Part shown: piece after piece, positions 22,200 to 34,692 of the stretch
Layout of the letters: each line of letters opens with the position of its first letter
Numbering within the stretch: position 1 is the stretch's first letter
Assembly: GCA_016748015.1 (NCBI GenBank)
Contig: JAAOMT010000128.1
Span: 2,594,261 to 2,658,260, forward strand
Reading direction: 5' to 3'
DNA length: 64,000 nt
From: Geosiphon pyriformis
Taxonomy: Eukaryota > Glomeromycota > Glomeromycetes > Archaeosporales > Geosiphonaceae
The notes under the pieces: generated by a model
Database searches by the model: none
Seen by the model: the letters and a program-made list of their open reading frames with translations, nothing else
Told to the model about the DNA's origin: nothing
Made by a program: the position numbers and the translations under genes

Positions 22200-24968
22200 G
22201 GATAAAGGTGTATAAATGAGTAGGCTCGTTCTGCAATTGACCATACAATTCCTTCCAAGGCAATCGTGTCGCGGTCAATAAAATTAGTGCGAGCATTGCT
22301 GAGAGAAGCGAATGGTTCAAAGGGGTCAACATCTGGGACCTCCAGGCTCGAACAATGTCGCGTTATGGAGATCAATACCGTCAAGACTGCTAAACAAGCC
22401 AGACCGAAAACTCGCAAATCGGAAAAACCGCCCATAACGATAATCATCAGCAAAATTTCCAAGATACTTTATACAGCTGAAATGTTGCTCTGGTGTCTAC
22501 TGAGCGCAATTTTTTTTTGCGTGTAAAAGATTGTTAGCATCCGAATGGTGTTGATTCTATGGTGAAAGTCTTCATGGGATTGCTCATTTGGGTACCAATA
22601 AAGCCACTAGGTCTAAAAATCAGTACAAGTCCCTATATAGGCTAAGTATTCTGCTAAGTTCGTTCGATGGCAAATAGCATTATTAATATTAAATATTTAC
22701 TTATTTTTAAGAAAATAAAAGAATGCATTTGACTGATTATTATGAAATTGAAAGATGTTTTTAAATAAAAATAATTTGTGAAATAGTATCAAGATTGATT
22801 TGTATGATTGATTCATTGATATAATAAAAGTCAAAACTTATTTTTTAATTTTTTTTTTAAAATTGGTCAGACAAAATTAGAATTATTTTATTTTTAAAGA
22901 AAGAAATTTAACAATTTTTATAATATTAGCTTCATAGAGAACTTCGAAATCTATAACTATCTGTTCATTTTGAATAAATATCCAGCCTCGATTCACGTGC
23001 CATAACACTAATGGGGTCATCTTTTTATTTATCTTTTGTTTATATTAATTTCAGGCTTTAAAATTAAACATTCTATCATTGAAAAAATAACAAACATTAT
23101 TTCAAGGATTTCTAGAATCTAAAAAATGAAAAAGGAAAGGTTCAGGTACAATCATTATACATTTTGTATACCCTCCATCTCTAATTATGGATGTTAAAGA
23201 AAAATACAGGACACAAAAGCTTGAATTGCATTCGGCCATTGAGAAATGAGGTGCATGAACGCATTGAAAATGTTCCCAAATACTAAAGTTAGTGGTAACA
23301 AATATTGCCCAAAACAACTTGGAATCTTAAGAGGATAAAGGAATCGTCAAGTTTCATAATATTTACGGTTCAAATTTTAAATTTCACATAATGATTGATA
23401 TGGCAGCTCCTGCTGAATAAAAATTTCGTGAATACAGAAGCTTTGTGTGATGCCATCATCTGTCGTTCTCTTTTGATATTTATTGCCACACTTATGACAA
23501 GCCCCTATCAATTAAGGCTCTTACTATTGCTGGGTTGAAAATGGTTAGACCTACGATAAAATCTTTAAACTTTCAATTACTCCGTATGGCTGATGATTAC
23601 GATTAACATTTGAGCGATGATGATGTGATTATGATTACTATTCTCGTGTTTTTAAAAACAAATGTAGTGAGAAAATTCATCATTCACACGCCACCCTGTC
23701 ATTAATTCATTTTTATTCTTGCTTTATCAATTTCTTATCAAGTTAAACTGACTTTATTCTTCCCTCATGTAATTAAAACCCCTTTTTCATACAAACTCCT
23801 TAGAAAATTACTGTCATTTAAAAATTAAAATAGAATACCACTCACTCTGCCACACTATTCATCATATTATCGATTTACTAAACTTGATGATTTCGATATG
23901 ACGTGTATTACTATTTGAGAAATCCTATTGAGTTCTCCTTTTAAGTATCATTAAGAAGTAAAAGGAAAAAAGGAAAAAGCCTGACATCAATAGGACTTGA
24001 TCAGAACCATATAATAACAAAGTGGCGCGTATATCCTTCGAAAGCGGCGAAACATTCATGTATTCAGAGTTAAAATATAATGTCATCCTACACCTTTTTT
24101 GCTGCTTCTAAAACTAAGTGCATTTCCGCCCATTCACAATTTTGATAACTTTGAATCAGTGTTGTGTCCGTAGTAATCACTATTTATGTATATAAGTGGT
24201 CCCGTAATTATCTCCCTTTTTTTTAACCAGAAACTTTTTATCATAATTGCTATTAACCTTAAAATTTTAGTAGAAATAAAAGGAAGCTCGTTCCCAGGCT
24301 TCCAAATTACTCTCTGTTCTTAGCCTTTTAGTTATTTATGCCCCAGTTGAGCCGGGACACCCTCTTTTTTTAATATTGAATTTATTATTATTTAATGTTA
24401 TTTTGGGAATATTTAAAAATAAATGTAAGTGTTTCTTCTACCTCATGATTTTTTTTATAGGCCAGTCTTATCCAACGAGGTTTAGTGCGCTCTAAATATA
24501 CCACACTGTTTAATTTGGTGTGTATGTTTGCCATGCGCAACTATTCTCTCTTTGGTCGTTCTATTGCTACTTCTTGCCACCCCCCATAACAACAAATAAC
24601 CTTGGGAAACTCTTTCTCTTTTTCCCTTTATCGCTCTTTTGTTATCTTCACTAAAGTAGAAAATTTTATCGAAAATTGTTTTTCTTCCATATCTAAGTGA
24701 AAACTCCGGAGGACACAGAGGTTCAAAGGAAATTCTTAAACTTCGCGCTTAAACGTATACCTTTTTCAGTAAATAGTTTTTTTTTAAAAAAAGAGGAGCT
24801 TTTGGCCTTCCACTTATACCTTCTCTCTCTCTCTCTCTCTCAGTTCCATAGTTCATTAGTCAAAAGTAGAAATACTACGTCTTTGCCCTATTTTTTATCT
24901 TGTGTAAAACAGTTGTATAACTTTATTGTGCGTAAAAAACTTGGTATATAAAATATAAAGCAACAAAT
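22200..24968. other. Long intergenic region upstream of the Rho gene
   Basis: No gene can be supported. Frames open on both strands at 22196-22530 but neither looks like a known protein. The 22680-24200 part is AT-rich and featureless. A (CT)n run at 24821-24841 and the pyrimidine-rich stretches before it are compatible with a promoter and 5' leader of the Rho gene starting at 24969. Confidence 0.55.
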
Positions 24969-26157
24969 ATGAGTAATCCACCAAAGAAACATAAGGAGGT
25001 TATTCGACGTAAATTAGTGATCGTAGGCGATGGTGCCTGTGGAAAAACTTCTTTGTTATCCGTCTTCACTTTAGGTTATTTCCCAAAGGTTTGATATTTT
25101 GTTGTAGTTTTTAATTTGAATGTTTGTCTAGACTTATGAAAAAAAGTTAAACACTAAAAATTTTTATCTTATTTATTTTTCTTTCAACTCAGGATTATGT
25201 AAGTTTCAATCTACATTACTAAATTAATAGTTTAAACGAAAATTGGAATAACGCATTAAAACATACATAGGTACCGACCGTATTCGATAACCTGGTAACC
25301 GACATCAGAATCGATAACCGACCAGTACAGCTAGCGTTATGGGATACAGCGTATGTTAAATGGCTGAATTTTCAAAGTTTTTGAAATAAATATTTAATTC
25401 ACTTGATTTACAAAATCTTGTTTTCGCAATCCGCTTCATTCAAACCTTAAGAGGGCAAGAAGAATACGAGGTGAGAATTTGGGCTCTTGATTTAATTTCT
25501 CGTTTAATTTTGAGGTTTTTAGTGAAACTAATTATTCTTTACTATAAAATTTTTTATCTAGCGTCTGCGACCTCTTTCATATTCAAAAGCTCATGTTATC
25601 CTCATCGCATACTCCATTAATCAACCCGATTCATTGGAGAATGTGGCTGCTAAGGTGAATATTCAGATAGCCAAAAGTGTGATACCTTGAAATATATCTT
25701 ACCTTGAATTATCTACTAATAATTTCAATTATGAATCCGAATTATGGCTTCATATCTGATCCAAAAAAATCAGTGGATTGAAGAAACAAATTCATTATGC
25801 CCAGGTGTTCCGGTAATTTTAGTCGGGCTAAAAAAGGATCTAAGAGAAGATCCGGATGCAATTGAAGATATGAAAAGGAAGGGGCAAAGATTTATTGACA
25901 CAAGAGAGGTATGTTTTTTCTATCAATTTTGTATTTTTAGCTCTATTTCTTTTTACCTGAAATATATTTATATTTTGTTATTGTTATCGACCACAAAGGG
26001 GGAGGAAATGGCGCAAAATATTGGGGCTCGAAAGTATCTTGAATGCTCTGCTTTGACGGGAGAGAACGTGGACGCCGTGTTTGAGGCTGCCTCACGAGCA
26101 GCTCTGCTGATTCGTGAGAAAGAACCAAACGGGAGATGTGGCTGCGTGATCCTGTAA
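24969..26157 (+). CDS. Rho-family small GTPase (Rho1/Rho2-like) with 6-nt exon
   Basis: Membrane-anchored GTP-binding switch controlling actin polarity and cell-wall synthesis in fungi. Seven exons give 203 residues: 24969-25088, 25193-25198, 25271-25350, 25452-25470, 25562-25654, 25774-25908 and 25999-26157. P-loop GDGACGKT at residues 20-27; switch [14 protein letters not shown] at 41-53; switch II WDTAGQEEYERLRPLSY from 66; VGLKKDL; ECSAL. The C-terminal CAAX box CVIL ends in Leu, predicting geranylgeranylation. Exon 2 is only GATTAT (Asp-Tyr), flanked by a good acceptor (TTTCAACTCAG) and donor (GTAAGT). Exon 4 is 19 nt. Switch I has Asp and Leu where RhoA has Glu40 and Tyr42, both effector contacts. 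It could be orthologous to Rho1 or Rho2; effectors are not deducible. Confidence 0.93.
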
Positions 26158-26875
26158 CATTTATCACATCAACTTCCAACCTCAATAACAACCCTCATTT
26201 GTAAACAGTTTGATGGATTTCTTTCATTCATCCACCCCTTCCCGACAAATCCTTTAATTTCTTATGGAACAAAAAGGAAGATCTTTGTATTCTTCCACCT
26301 CCTCTATATATAAATATATATATATTTTTATTATTTTTATCAAAAAGGGCTGGCGGCTACCCTCGAGTGACATCAGATTAAGTTTTAAGGAATACGTTGA
26401 TAATACATACATGAAAATTTTTTCATTGTCAGTAATCGGTTTGGTCTCACCGATTATACACTCTAAATCTCAAAAATTTTCAAGAACCTCCTTGACATCA
26501 ACCTTGATTTCATCACCATTAAATCTATTAATTCAATGCCCAAGCCCATTAGTGCTATATCATTCTTAATTCTGTTTTTTTTTAGTAATAATTCTTTTTT
26601 ATTACTACAAAGGTCTATATAAACATCAAAAACTTCATTTGCTTTCAAAACCATAACACATTACACAATACTGTATTTTACAAAAATAGAGATTCTATTG
26701 ATTTTGCACGATATTAATCGCTACCTATCAGCAGTAGCCAGGCTTAGAAGTTATTATTAAAATTCAGCATAGTGTAAATCTTTAAATAAAGATAACATGA
26801 GAAAAAAAAGTATTGAAGATTAGTAGCAAAAATAAAATCATTTCATGCTTACCATAATAAGAAATCCGAAAAAGA

Positions 26876-28299
26876 TCAAGTTTCCATGAAATTTGCTTGG
26901 TCCAACTCACCTTCCTCATTCTGATCTCCGTCATCCTCTGCTTTCATTGATCGTTTACGCTTGGTGGATGAAGTTGGTTTTATCAGGCTATTATAGTCAT
27001 CACGACCGAGTGTCCACATTTCATTAGGTTTCAACGAGGAAACAGGGACACTAGAAATAACAGCCTTATGTGTATCCCGTCGAGTAACTTTTATGTGATT
27101 AAATTGAATTTTTTTAGAAAAAGTTGGAAATCTTACTGCGTACGGTGTCTTATTTACTTACAAGCATGATATAAAACTGCTCGGCAATTCGTAGAAATGC
27201 AATCTTTAGCCACAGCCTGATTCATGCCCATGATCGTACCTCTAGATCGGTGATATATGGAGATTCCAAAACTTTTATCCCGAAAATTAGATAAACTAGA
27301 GCAACAAAAATTGATACTCACAAATTCACAATGTCATAAGGTCCTCTTAACTCCATTGCCTTTTGTGCCCCACCAGAAATTATAATATTTTTACCACGCG
27401 TCACTCGAAATAAATTCTGCGCGTTACTAATTAACTGTCGTCGTGATGTCGAGTCTATTCTGCCAAAAGATTTAAGGGTTGTAAATCCCATTTTGAATCA
27501 TAAAAAACTTAATAAAATATTAGACTATTTCCCTACCTCTAATAGCAGAGGCATAACAAATCTCAAAATAAATCCCACGATCAATTGCACTTCCAACTGT
27601 CGAGTGTTTCAGGAAAAAGGGTAGTCGTGTTCCCATGTCTAGTGATATAATATCAATCTCATAAGTGCTACATGCTGCCTGAAATAATTTCTCGTTCATT
27701 GGTTGAACTGCCAAAAGATCGTAAGTGCTAAGCGTCTGATTGGAAGCAGTCTTATAGGAATGAAAAAAAAATAACCAGGTTAGAAAAAATTCACTCAATC
27801 TTTCACGCATACTAGTTCAAAATACATCTACCAAGTTATAATTCTGAGAAGGATCATCAATTATTATGGTTAAACGGGTCATCTGTTGAATTGATGGTTT
27901 CTCCTGAAACCTTGATGGAGTTGCGGTAGATGAAGGAGCTTCATGGGTTTCTATTTTTTGTATTGGATTCGTAATCTAAATCAAATACGTTGATATTAGT
28001 TAATTGAAGAATGACTATTCAGATGTATACTAATATTCACCCACTTTTGCAGATTTTTTCCCAGTAAGAATATGATTAAAAGCAACAACTTGATAACCAA
28101 CTTATGGCACATAGATAATAAAGTGATAACAAGGTTGAAAAGCCCATTGAAAAACACGGTTAAAAGGACTAAAGGTTCTTAACAGGTACTTTTGAACCTA
28201 CCTACATTTGATTAATAGGTCGATGCTCTTCCGAAGTTCAAGATTATGACCTGTCCCGCTGCTGAGGTTAGGATAGGGGAGGTTCAAGTCGTAAAACAT
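26876..28299 (-). CDS. RPP30: Ribonuclease P/MRP protein subunit p30 (Rpp30/Rpp1)
   Basis: Nucleolar protein subunit of RNase P and RNase MRP, needed for tRNA 5' maturation and pre-rRNA cleavage. Seven exons on the minus strand join in frame: 28299-28206, 28100-28045, 27975-27832, 27750-27537, 27454-27322, 27241-27162 and 27087-26876, giving 310 residues. It starts MFYDLNLPYPN, the usual N-terminus, then FGYQVVAFNH, a variable linker, RLTIIIDDPSQNYNL, LAVQPMNEKLFQAAC, EIDIISLDMGTRLPFFLKHS, DRGIYFEICYASAIR, SRRQLISNAQNLFRVTRGK, IIISGGAQKAMELRGPYD and GTIMGMNQAVAKDC. A basic KRKR and an acidic tail end it. The motifs follow the TIM-barrel p30 family in order and the length is usual. Gene orientation is divergent from the repeat protein starting at 29114. 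Confidence 0.92.
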
Positions 28300-29113
28300 T
28301 ATGTTAGATTTTAGACTTTGATTAAAATGTTCAATTTTTAACACACTATTATACTAGATGATTTTAATTATCAATTAAAAAAGAAAATTATTAAATTGTT
28401 TAAATATAATATTGCTTAGTTTCTTAACTATTGACTTAAAAAACATTTATTCTAAATTTTTTATACATATTTGTATTTAAAATCAAGATTAATATTTACA
28501 AAATTATAATTTTCAATTAAGGATGTCAAAGTAAATTGTAATTTTGAAGTTTCAAGATTATAATCATAAGAAATATTATTTTAAAAAAGAAAAACTCAAT
28601 TTTTTTAATAACTATTTTTATTAAGTAAAGAAATTAAATATTATATATAATCTCATAACTGTTTTAATTTATTTTTAATTGATACTTTAATTAATTTAAA
28701 ATTTTATAGACGTATATATTGATATAAGTTTAACATGTAGAAAGCGGATGAGTCACCATATGCAAGATAATTGTAAATATTTGGCTTTTTCAATTTTACA
28801 AATGTGAATGATGAAAAAAATAATATATCAATCAGATTTTTGGTATCATCATTTGATCTAGACTTTATACATTATTACGCATTATAATTAACAGCAAGAA
28901 TGTGAACAATATTTTTCGAGCTTCAAAACTAGCCATTTCCAATTTAAGGTTGTCAAACGAAAGTGAACTCTCAAGCCTTTAGCACCACGAATTAAAGAAT
29001 TTTCACGTTTGTCCTTCTGCTTTCTCTTGTGAATTTCGGTGTCTAATGCTCTTTAAACAGTTATCGTGTCTAACTACTATTACTCCTAAACGAAAAGTAG
29101 CATTCTAAATTAA
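28300..29113. other. Divergent promoter region, AT-rich
   Basis: About 815 bp between the start of RPP30 (minus) and the start of the repeat-bearing protein (plus). The middle (28320-28720) is very AT-rich with no open frame. I see no recognisable binding sites or repeats. Confidence 0.5.
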
Positions 29114-31197
29114 ATGAAGCAGAAAAGTATTCAAACCAAAGAACAACCCTGTGAATCCCGAAATAGTAAATGGCCTCGACAATCTGTCTTGCATCATAGT
29201 GCTTCGAAGAAAAATGATTTTGAACAATCAAGTAAATTAACTTTTGAAACTGATGTTAAATGTGAAACCGAGGAATCTCGAGGCGAATCAGAGGGCAAAT
29301 CTCAAAAGGAGTTCCAAGAGAAATCGCAAGTGAGATCTAAAAATGATTCAGAACAGTCTCAAGAATCGGAAGAGGAATCTCCAGATGAATCTACAAAAGG
29401 GTCCTTCAATCCACCTTTAGCGAATCAGTCGGAAAATCAAGCCAGTCATGACCCTGATTCATTTTTACAAGCTCAGAGAAGGCCTCTTACCGAACGTAAT
29501 CTTTACGCTCTTACGCAGATTTTTGAATCGAGTAATGACAAGCATGAGGAGATAAAACTTTATTGCGAGTATCAAGTACGAAGGCACAACGAGAAAAGCA
29601 CAAGAAAATCAAAGAGGGTTCTTGGTTGCAATAGCGTGATTATCCCCAAGGAATTGAAAAAGAAACCGAAACTCACTTCTAGATATCAAAGTATCAACAA
29701 GAAGGATAAGTGCATCAGAAATACTATGAGAAATTTAAGTTTCTCCCCTTTTTCAAAAAAAGTACGCCGAAAAAAATCTGATGAAAATTTGAAATCGGGA
29801 AGCTTGATTTCACGCAAGCATGGTAGGTTGAGACGTTCCTCTACCAAATTCCACAGGAAATCCACTTTTGGCAGAAGGAATGAAGACCCTAGTTCAAAGG
29901 ACGAACATTCTGATCAAAAGGATTCTTTTCTTGTGAATTCAATCGACAGATATTCTCGTAAGCCTAGAATTACTACAAAGTCAGCCAAAAATATAAGCCA
30001 ATCGAGTTGTTTGAAAAGGAAAGATTCGGGGGGTGGTTGTTCTGGAATTTTCAGTAAAGGAAAGACCTCCTCACAAGTACCAACAAGAGGAGTGCCCGAT
30101 CTCAGCTTTGTGGAGATAAAATTTCCCCCAAAAAGAGAGCATGATTCAAGTGACCAAGGAGCCAGTGTTCAATCGCACACATTAAAAGCCAAAAAAGCTA
30201 ATTCGTTTACTAAAGAAAAAGGAAAAAAATTGTATTCACATGAAGGTGCCTGTTCGCTAGAGAAATCTAAAAATACGGAGCAGGAAGGGTCTGAAGAATG
30301 TGACGCCAATATTTCGATCACTACTGATAAAGGCGGGACACCGACATCTGTGGATGGCTCTAAATCACCTTCAGGCCTTGTTAAAACAGAATCTATTATA
30401 GACAGTTCGAAGGAAGTGACTCAAGAAGTTGAAAATAGCATCTCCGAATTATCCTCAGATCTTGATAAGGCAATTTCGATGATGGATAATTTGGAGAATG
30501 AAGTATCTAGAGGTATTAACAAGGAAAATACTAAACTTTCTCCAAATCTCGACAATGTTGTATTGATGATGGACAATTTGGAGAATGAAGTATCTAAAGG
30601 TATTGAAAAGGAAAGTTCTAAAATTTCTCCAAACCTCGATAATGTTATATTGATGATGGACAATTTGGAAAACGGGGAGATATATCAAGAAATTGATAAT
30701 GCTGGCTTTGAGTTCTCGTGCAATTTGGATCCGGCAACATTGATGGAAACTTGGGAAAATGGAATGGTGTCTCAATACATTGAAAATGGTAGCTTTAAAT
30801 CCTCTTTGGATCTTGACAAAGCAATATCACTTTTTGATCAATTGGAGGGCAGAGAAATGTTTCCAAACAGTAATAATATTACAGCAGACCAGGATTTTCA
30901 AAATATTACATGTTGGTCTCTGGATGAATTGTCATCCCAATCGGTAAAAATTATTTCGGATTTTATTTATTTTTGGTCTGATTTTGAACAAGATTTTATT
31001 TTAATAAATAAAAAATTTATCAGCCGGAATATTTTCAGGATGATGACGAATTTGATGAGGATACATATTTGGATCAAGAAACAAATAGGGTTGATGATTT
31101 TAATGAAAGTTATTACAATGATATGCCATTTAAAGAACAAAATTTTAATATACAAGGTGAATTCAATCCATTTGGTCGTAAACACCGTCTTTATTAA
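29114..31197 (+). CDS. Unrecognised charged protein with five 30-residue repeats
   Basis: I do not recognise this protein. Exon 1 (29114-30943) encodes 610 codons and exon 2 (31024-31197) 57 more, joined in frame by a GT-AG intron, giving 667 residues. The first third is Ser/Glu/Lys-rich and low complexity, with one conserved-looking stretch (RRPLTERNLYALTQIFE, about residues 126-142). The middle is strongly basic (KKVRRKKS, RKHGRLRRSSTKFHRK), which suggests a nuclear or nucleic-acid-associated protein. Residues about 437-585 hold five tandem units built on LDxAIxMMDNLENEVSxGI. The tail after the intron is acidic and aromatic (EYFQDDDEFDEDTYLD) and ends FGRKHRLY. If the intron is kept, the frame stays open to 31231 with a different, hydrophobic tail. 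No domain allows a function to be named. Confidence 0.75.
30421..30870 (+). repeat. Five tandem ~90-bp coding repeats
   Basis: Repeat units inside the gene above begin near residues 437, 468, 497, 526 and 555. Units 1-3 are almost identical at MMDNLENEVS/G. Units 4 and 5 are degenerate (LMETWENGMV, LFDQLEGREM). The unit alternates Leu/Met/Val with acidic residues, consistent with short amphipathic helices. Confidence 0.8.
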
Positions 31198-31711
31198 AGA
31201 AAAATTGGCAAGTTTCATAAACCAATTATGATATTAAAAGAAAATTAGCTTTAACTTCAACTAAAATTTTTTATTAAGAAGATTTAATTTATTTCGAACT
31301 GTAAAAAGTTTAAAATAATGTATGTAAAATAAACATTATTTATTAAATTTCTTGTCATAATTTTTATTTTTGCAAAATAAACTAGAAATGTTAATATTTT
31401 GGAAATACATTTAATAAAGTTGTTTAAACTTTGATAATTTACGTTTAAATCGTAAAATTATAATGGAGATCGTTAAAAGGTTTACAATAAAAAGATATAT
31501 TCATAAAAACTTCGAAGTAAATAGAAAAAAGTTTTGCTTTTTGAAACCAAAATGCCATGAAATATTATTAGGCGAGGTATCAACCCAAAAAATAATTGGT
31601 CGAGAAAGTAGTAGCTCCTTGAAAAAGAGGCCACGTGATCCATTATTGATTCATCCTGATGGATATAACACGACAAGTCTTTTTTGAATTTTCATTAAGA
31701 TTCAAGGAGAT

Positions 31712-34692
31712 ATGAGCTTTTATCAATACGAAGAGGCGGATGAAGAGGATCTCGAACCTACCGAGGTTCAAATGGTCGTCGATAATTCATACTCTGTGGA
31801 TGACGATCTAATTGAAGATGGTATTTAAGAAAAGCGCTCTATTTTAGAAAAATCAATATTCTATAGTTAGCTACCACTCGTCTTACTAATGTCACCCCTT
31901 TAGACCCCTCTGCAGTGCAGCAACTGCAGCTTCAGCAACAGTATGCTGCTCAAGCACAAATACCTGATGTGGTTAAAAATTTTATCGTTTATTTTCACCG
32001 CAACATCCTTGAAAATAACGTTTATGAGTTGCACGGAATATATGAGAACTCATTTAACCGATTGACCGAAAAGTACTATGAGAAACAACCTTGGCCAAAA
32101 GCTGATTTCATTGCACCTCTGGTAAATGATGGTATGCCTCAGTCACAGTGTCATGTATTCAATCTCTTGTTCGTTAGCTTCAAGAGTGTTTGAATTAAGA
32201 TTTGTTGGTTTTGTAGATCAAGTTTTTCTGACATTATATCGCGAGCTTTATTATCGTCATATATACTCTAAGCTCACCCCAACCATAGAGCATCGGTTTC
32301 ATTCATACGAGAATTATTGTGATCTTTTCAATTATATCCTCAGTAAATACTTTTAAAATCTCTCTTAATCAGAGGACAAATTATTCAAGCAATAACCTTT
32401 CCCCTATTGACTGATCAAAAGACTCGGATGGACCTGTGGCATTAGAGCTCCCCAACCAATGGCTTTGGGATATAATCGATGAATTCATTTATCAGTTTCA
32501 ATCATTTTGTAATTACCGAAATCGACTTAAGAATAAGTCAGACGAAGAGATCTCTTTGTTGCGTGAAAATGTTCAGGTATGATATCGTCAAGAACTTTTG
32601 AAAACTCTATTGCGCATAACCTTTTAAGGTATAATTCAAGTGCTAATCATTTAATTTCAGGTTTGGAGTTGCTACAGCGTGTTGAATGTTTTGTACTCGC
32701 TGATTACAAAGTCTAAGATAACTGAGCAGTTGCTTGTCACCAAAAATGGTGGTGATATGATGTATTTTTAATTATTTACATTTTGCTTTGGATTGCTTTC
32801 AGTTCATAGTATAAAACCTGCATAACCTTACATTTAAATAGTGAAGCCGCAGGAGAATACGGCTCTCGAGCTCTATACAAAATGTTAGGGTACTTTAGTA
32901 TCATTGGCCTCTTGCGTGTCCATTGCTTACTAGGGGATTATACTTTGGCTTTAAAGATGATGGACAATATCGAGTTAAATAAAAAGGCACGAAATGTTAT
33001 AACTCGAGATCGTATTTTTTTAAATATTGATTAATGTTGTAACTCTTCTTTAAATTAGGCCCTTTTTGCGCGGGTTACTGCATGTCATGTCACAACATAT
33101 TACTATGTTGGCTTCTCTTATATGATGATGCGAAGATATGCGGACGCAATAAAGGCCTTCTCTCACGTTCTTGTCTTCATTGCGAGAACTAAGATGTACC
33201 ATACCCGTTCGTATCAGTTTGATGAGGTAGACCATTTCAATTTCTTTTTTTGGATTTACACTTACTAGTAATAGGAAATATCGTCAAAATTAAAAGAGAA
33301 CTCTTATAATTTACCGCCCCTAATAGATAAATAAAAAAGGTGATCAAATGTATGCCCTTTTGGCAATCTGTATCTCTCTTTGCCCCACTCGGTTGGACGA
33401 AAATATCCATTCTTACTTGAGGGAAAAATATGGCGATCATTTGACAAAAATACAACGAGGGTGGGTACAACCGCATATAGCTATTTTTACAAGATTAGGA
33501 AATGATCAGAATTTCTGGGCACTAGAGCGAGAAATCTTGGTTATTTCTCGGTCCAGTTAACAATAAATAGGGTATTTCCCAGTACCGTTACCCCCGGATT
33601 AGGGTCTTTCCCTCACTTTCATTGCGAATTCATTTGTACTTATTGATATGGGTATTTTCCCAGCTCTTCTGGAAGCTCCAGATGATACGAAAATGGTTGA
33701 CCAAATCTATTCATTGATTCTCAGAGCATTTTCGTTTGTTCTGGAATTCATCAAGAAACGGGAAATTACCTAGTATCATCTTAGAGATTCTAGTAGAGAG
33801 GGAAGATACTAAGAGCAAAATAGCCCGGAAGTTAATGAGAGACCAGGGAACAAAATTCATATACCAGCCTATCATTTTCCGGTGCTTAAAACCTTTATCA
33901 ACATGATGCACATAGGGAGGAAGGGATTTCAGTTTTTGAAGATTTGTTCTTCTACGCATGCCCTAAATTTATTTCACCTATCGGACCAAACTTCGAAGAT
34001 CTAAATAGTTTGAATCAGTCAATCGTAAGTGAATGTTTTCTATTCGTAAACAAAGAATTTTCCTATTGGCACCCTATTCACCTTGTTAATCGACACTTCC
34101 AGGAACCACAACATCATCATGCCAAAATATTCATTTCTGAAGTTCGCCACCAGATCTTAATACCAACTTTAAGATCGTACCTTAAATTGTATACTACTAT
34201 GGGGATAGATAAATTAGCCACTTTTTTAGAGATCGATCCTGAGGAACTCAGGTAGGTCTGCTTCTGATTTAAGTTTATTATGTTCATCATATGATATTGA
34301 AATTCTTTTGCCTCTATATAGGACGCAATTGCTTATATTTAAACAAAAATCCCGACAGCAAAAATGGAGCAATGGAACTTTGTTAGAAGGAGAGTATGTC
34401 ACGACTTCTGATCTTGATTTTTGTTTAAAAAAGGTATTAAATTTGTTTTTTTTCAACATTTTGTTTCATAATATCTGATCAAAACTGATAGTTTTAATAT
34501 CAAAATGTAGGATATGATTCACATTGCCGAGTCTAAAATTGGACGGCGGTATGGTGATTGGTTCTTGCGGAACATTAATAAATTTCAGGTATTTAGTGTA
34601 TCTTTTATGTTTATAAAAAGAGTTTTTTCTTATCCATTTACGTTTACCAATTACACAAGGATATCATTGCCGGTTTAGAGCTACGCAATTGA
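31712..34692 (+). CDS. eIF3l: Eukaryotic translation initiation factor 3 subunit L
   Basis: PCI-domain subunit of the cytoplasmic eIF3 complex, which binds the 40S ribosome during initiation. Thirteen exons join in frame: 31712-31820, 31904-32131, 32217-32342, 32422-32576, 32661-32761, 32842-32995, 33059-33226, 33327-33460, 33916-34024, 34103-34251, 34322-34433, 34511-34588 and 34660-34692, giving 551 residues (family about 540-565). Family blocks in order: an acidic N-terminus, [151 protein letters not shown] and [14 protein letters not shown]. Intron 8 (33461-33915) is much longer than the others. At the end of exon 6 either a GT donor adds Ala-Arg-Asn or a weak GC donor is used. Confidence 0.94.

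Noticed and set aside
22196-22530. Overlapping frames on both strands downstream of the broken nuclease-like gene
   Set aside because: Opposite frames cannot both be real and neither has recognisable motifs; the minus one only looks like a generic membrane segment.
26463-26654. 63-codon minus-strand frame (MVLKANEVFDVYIDLC...) between Rho and RPP30
   Set aside because: It has an ATG and looks protein-like but shows no family resemblance, overlaps the likely Rho 3' untranslated region and has no supporting splice signals.
31463-31687. 74-codon + frame just upstream of eIF3l
   Set aside because: It ends 25 bp before the eIF3l ATG and matches nothing known; more likely an upstream ORF or chance.
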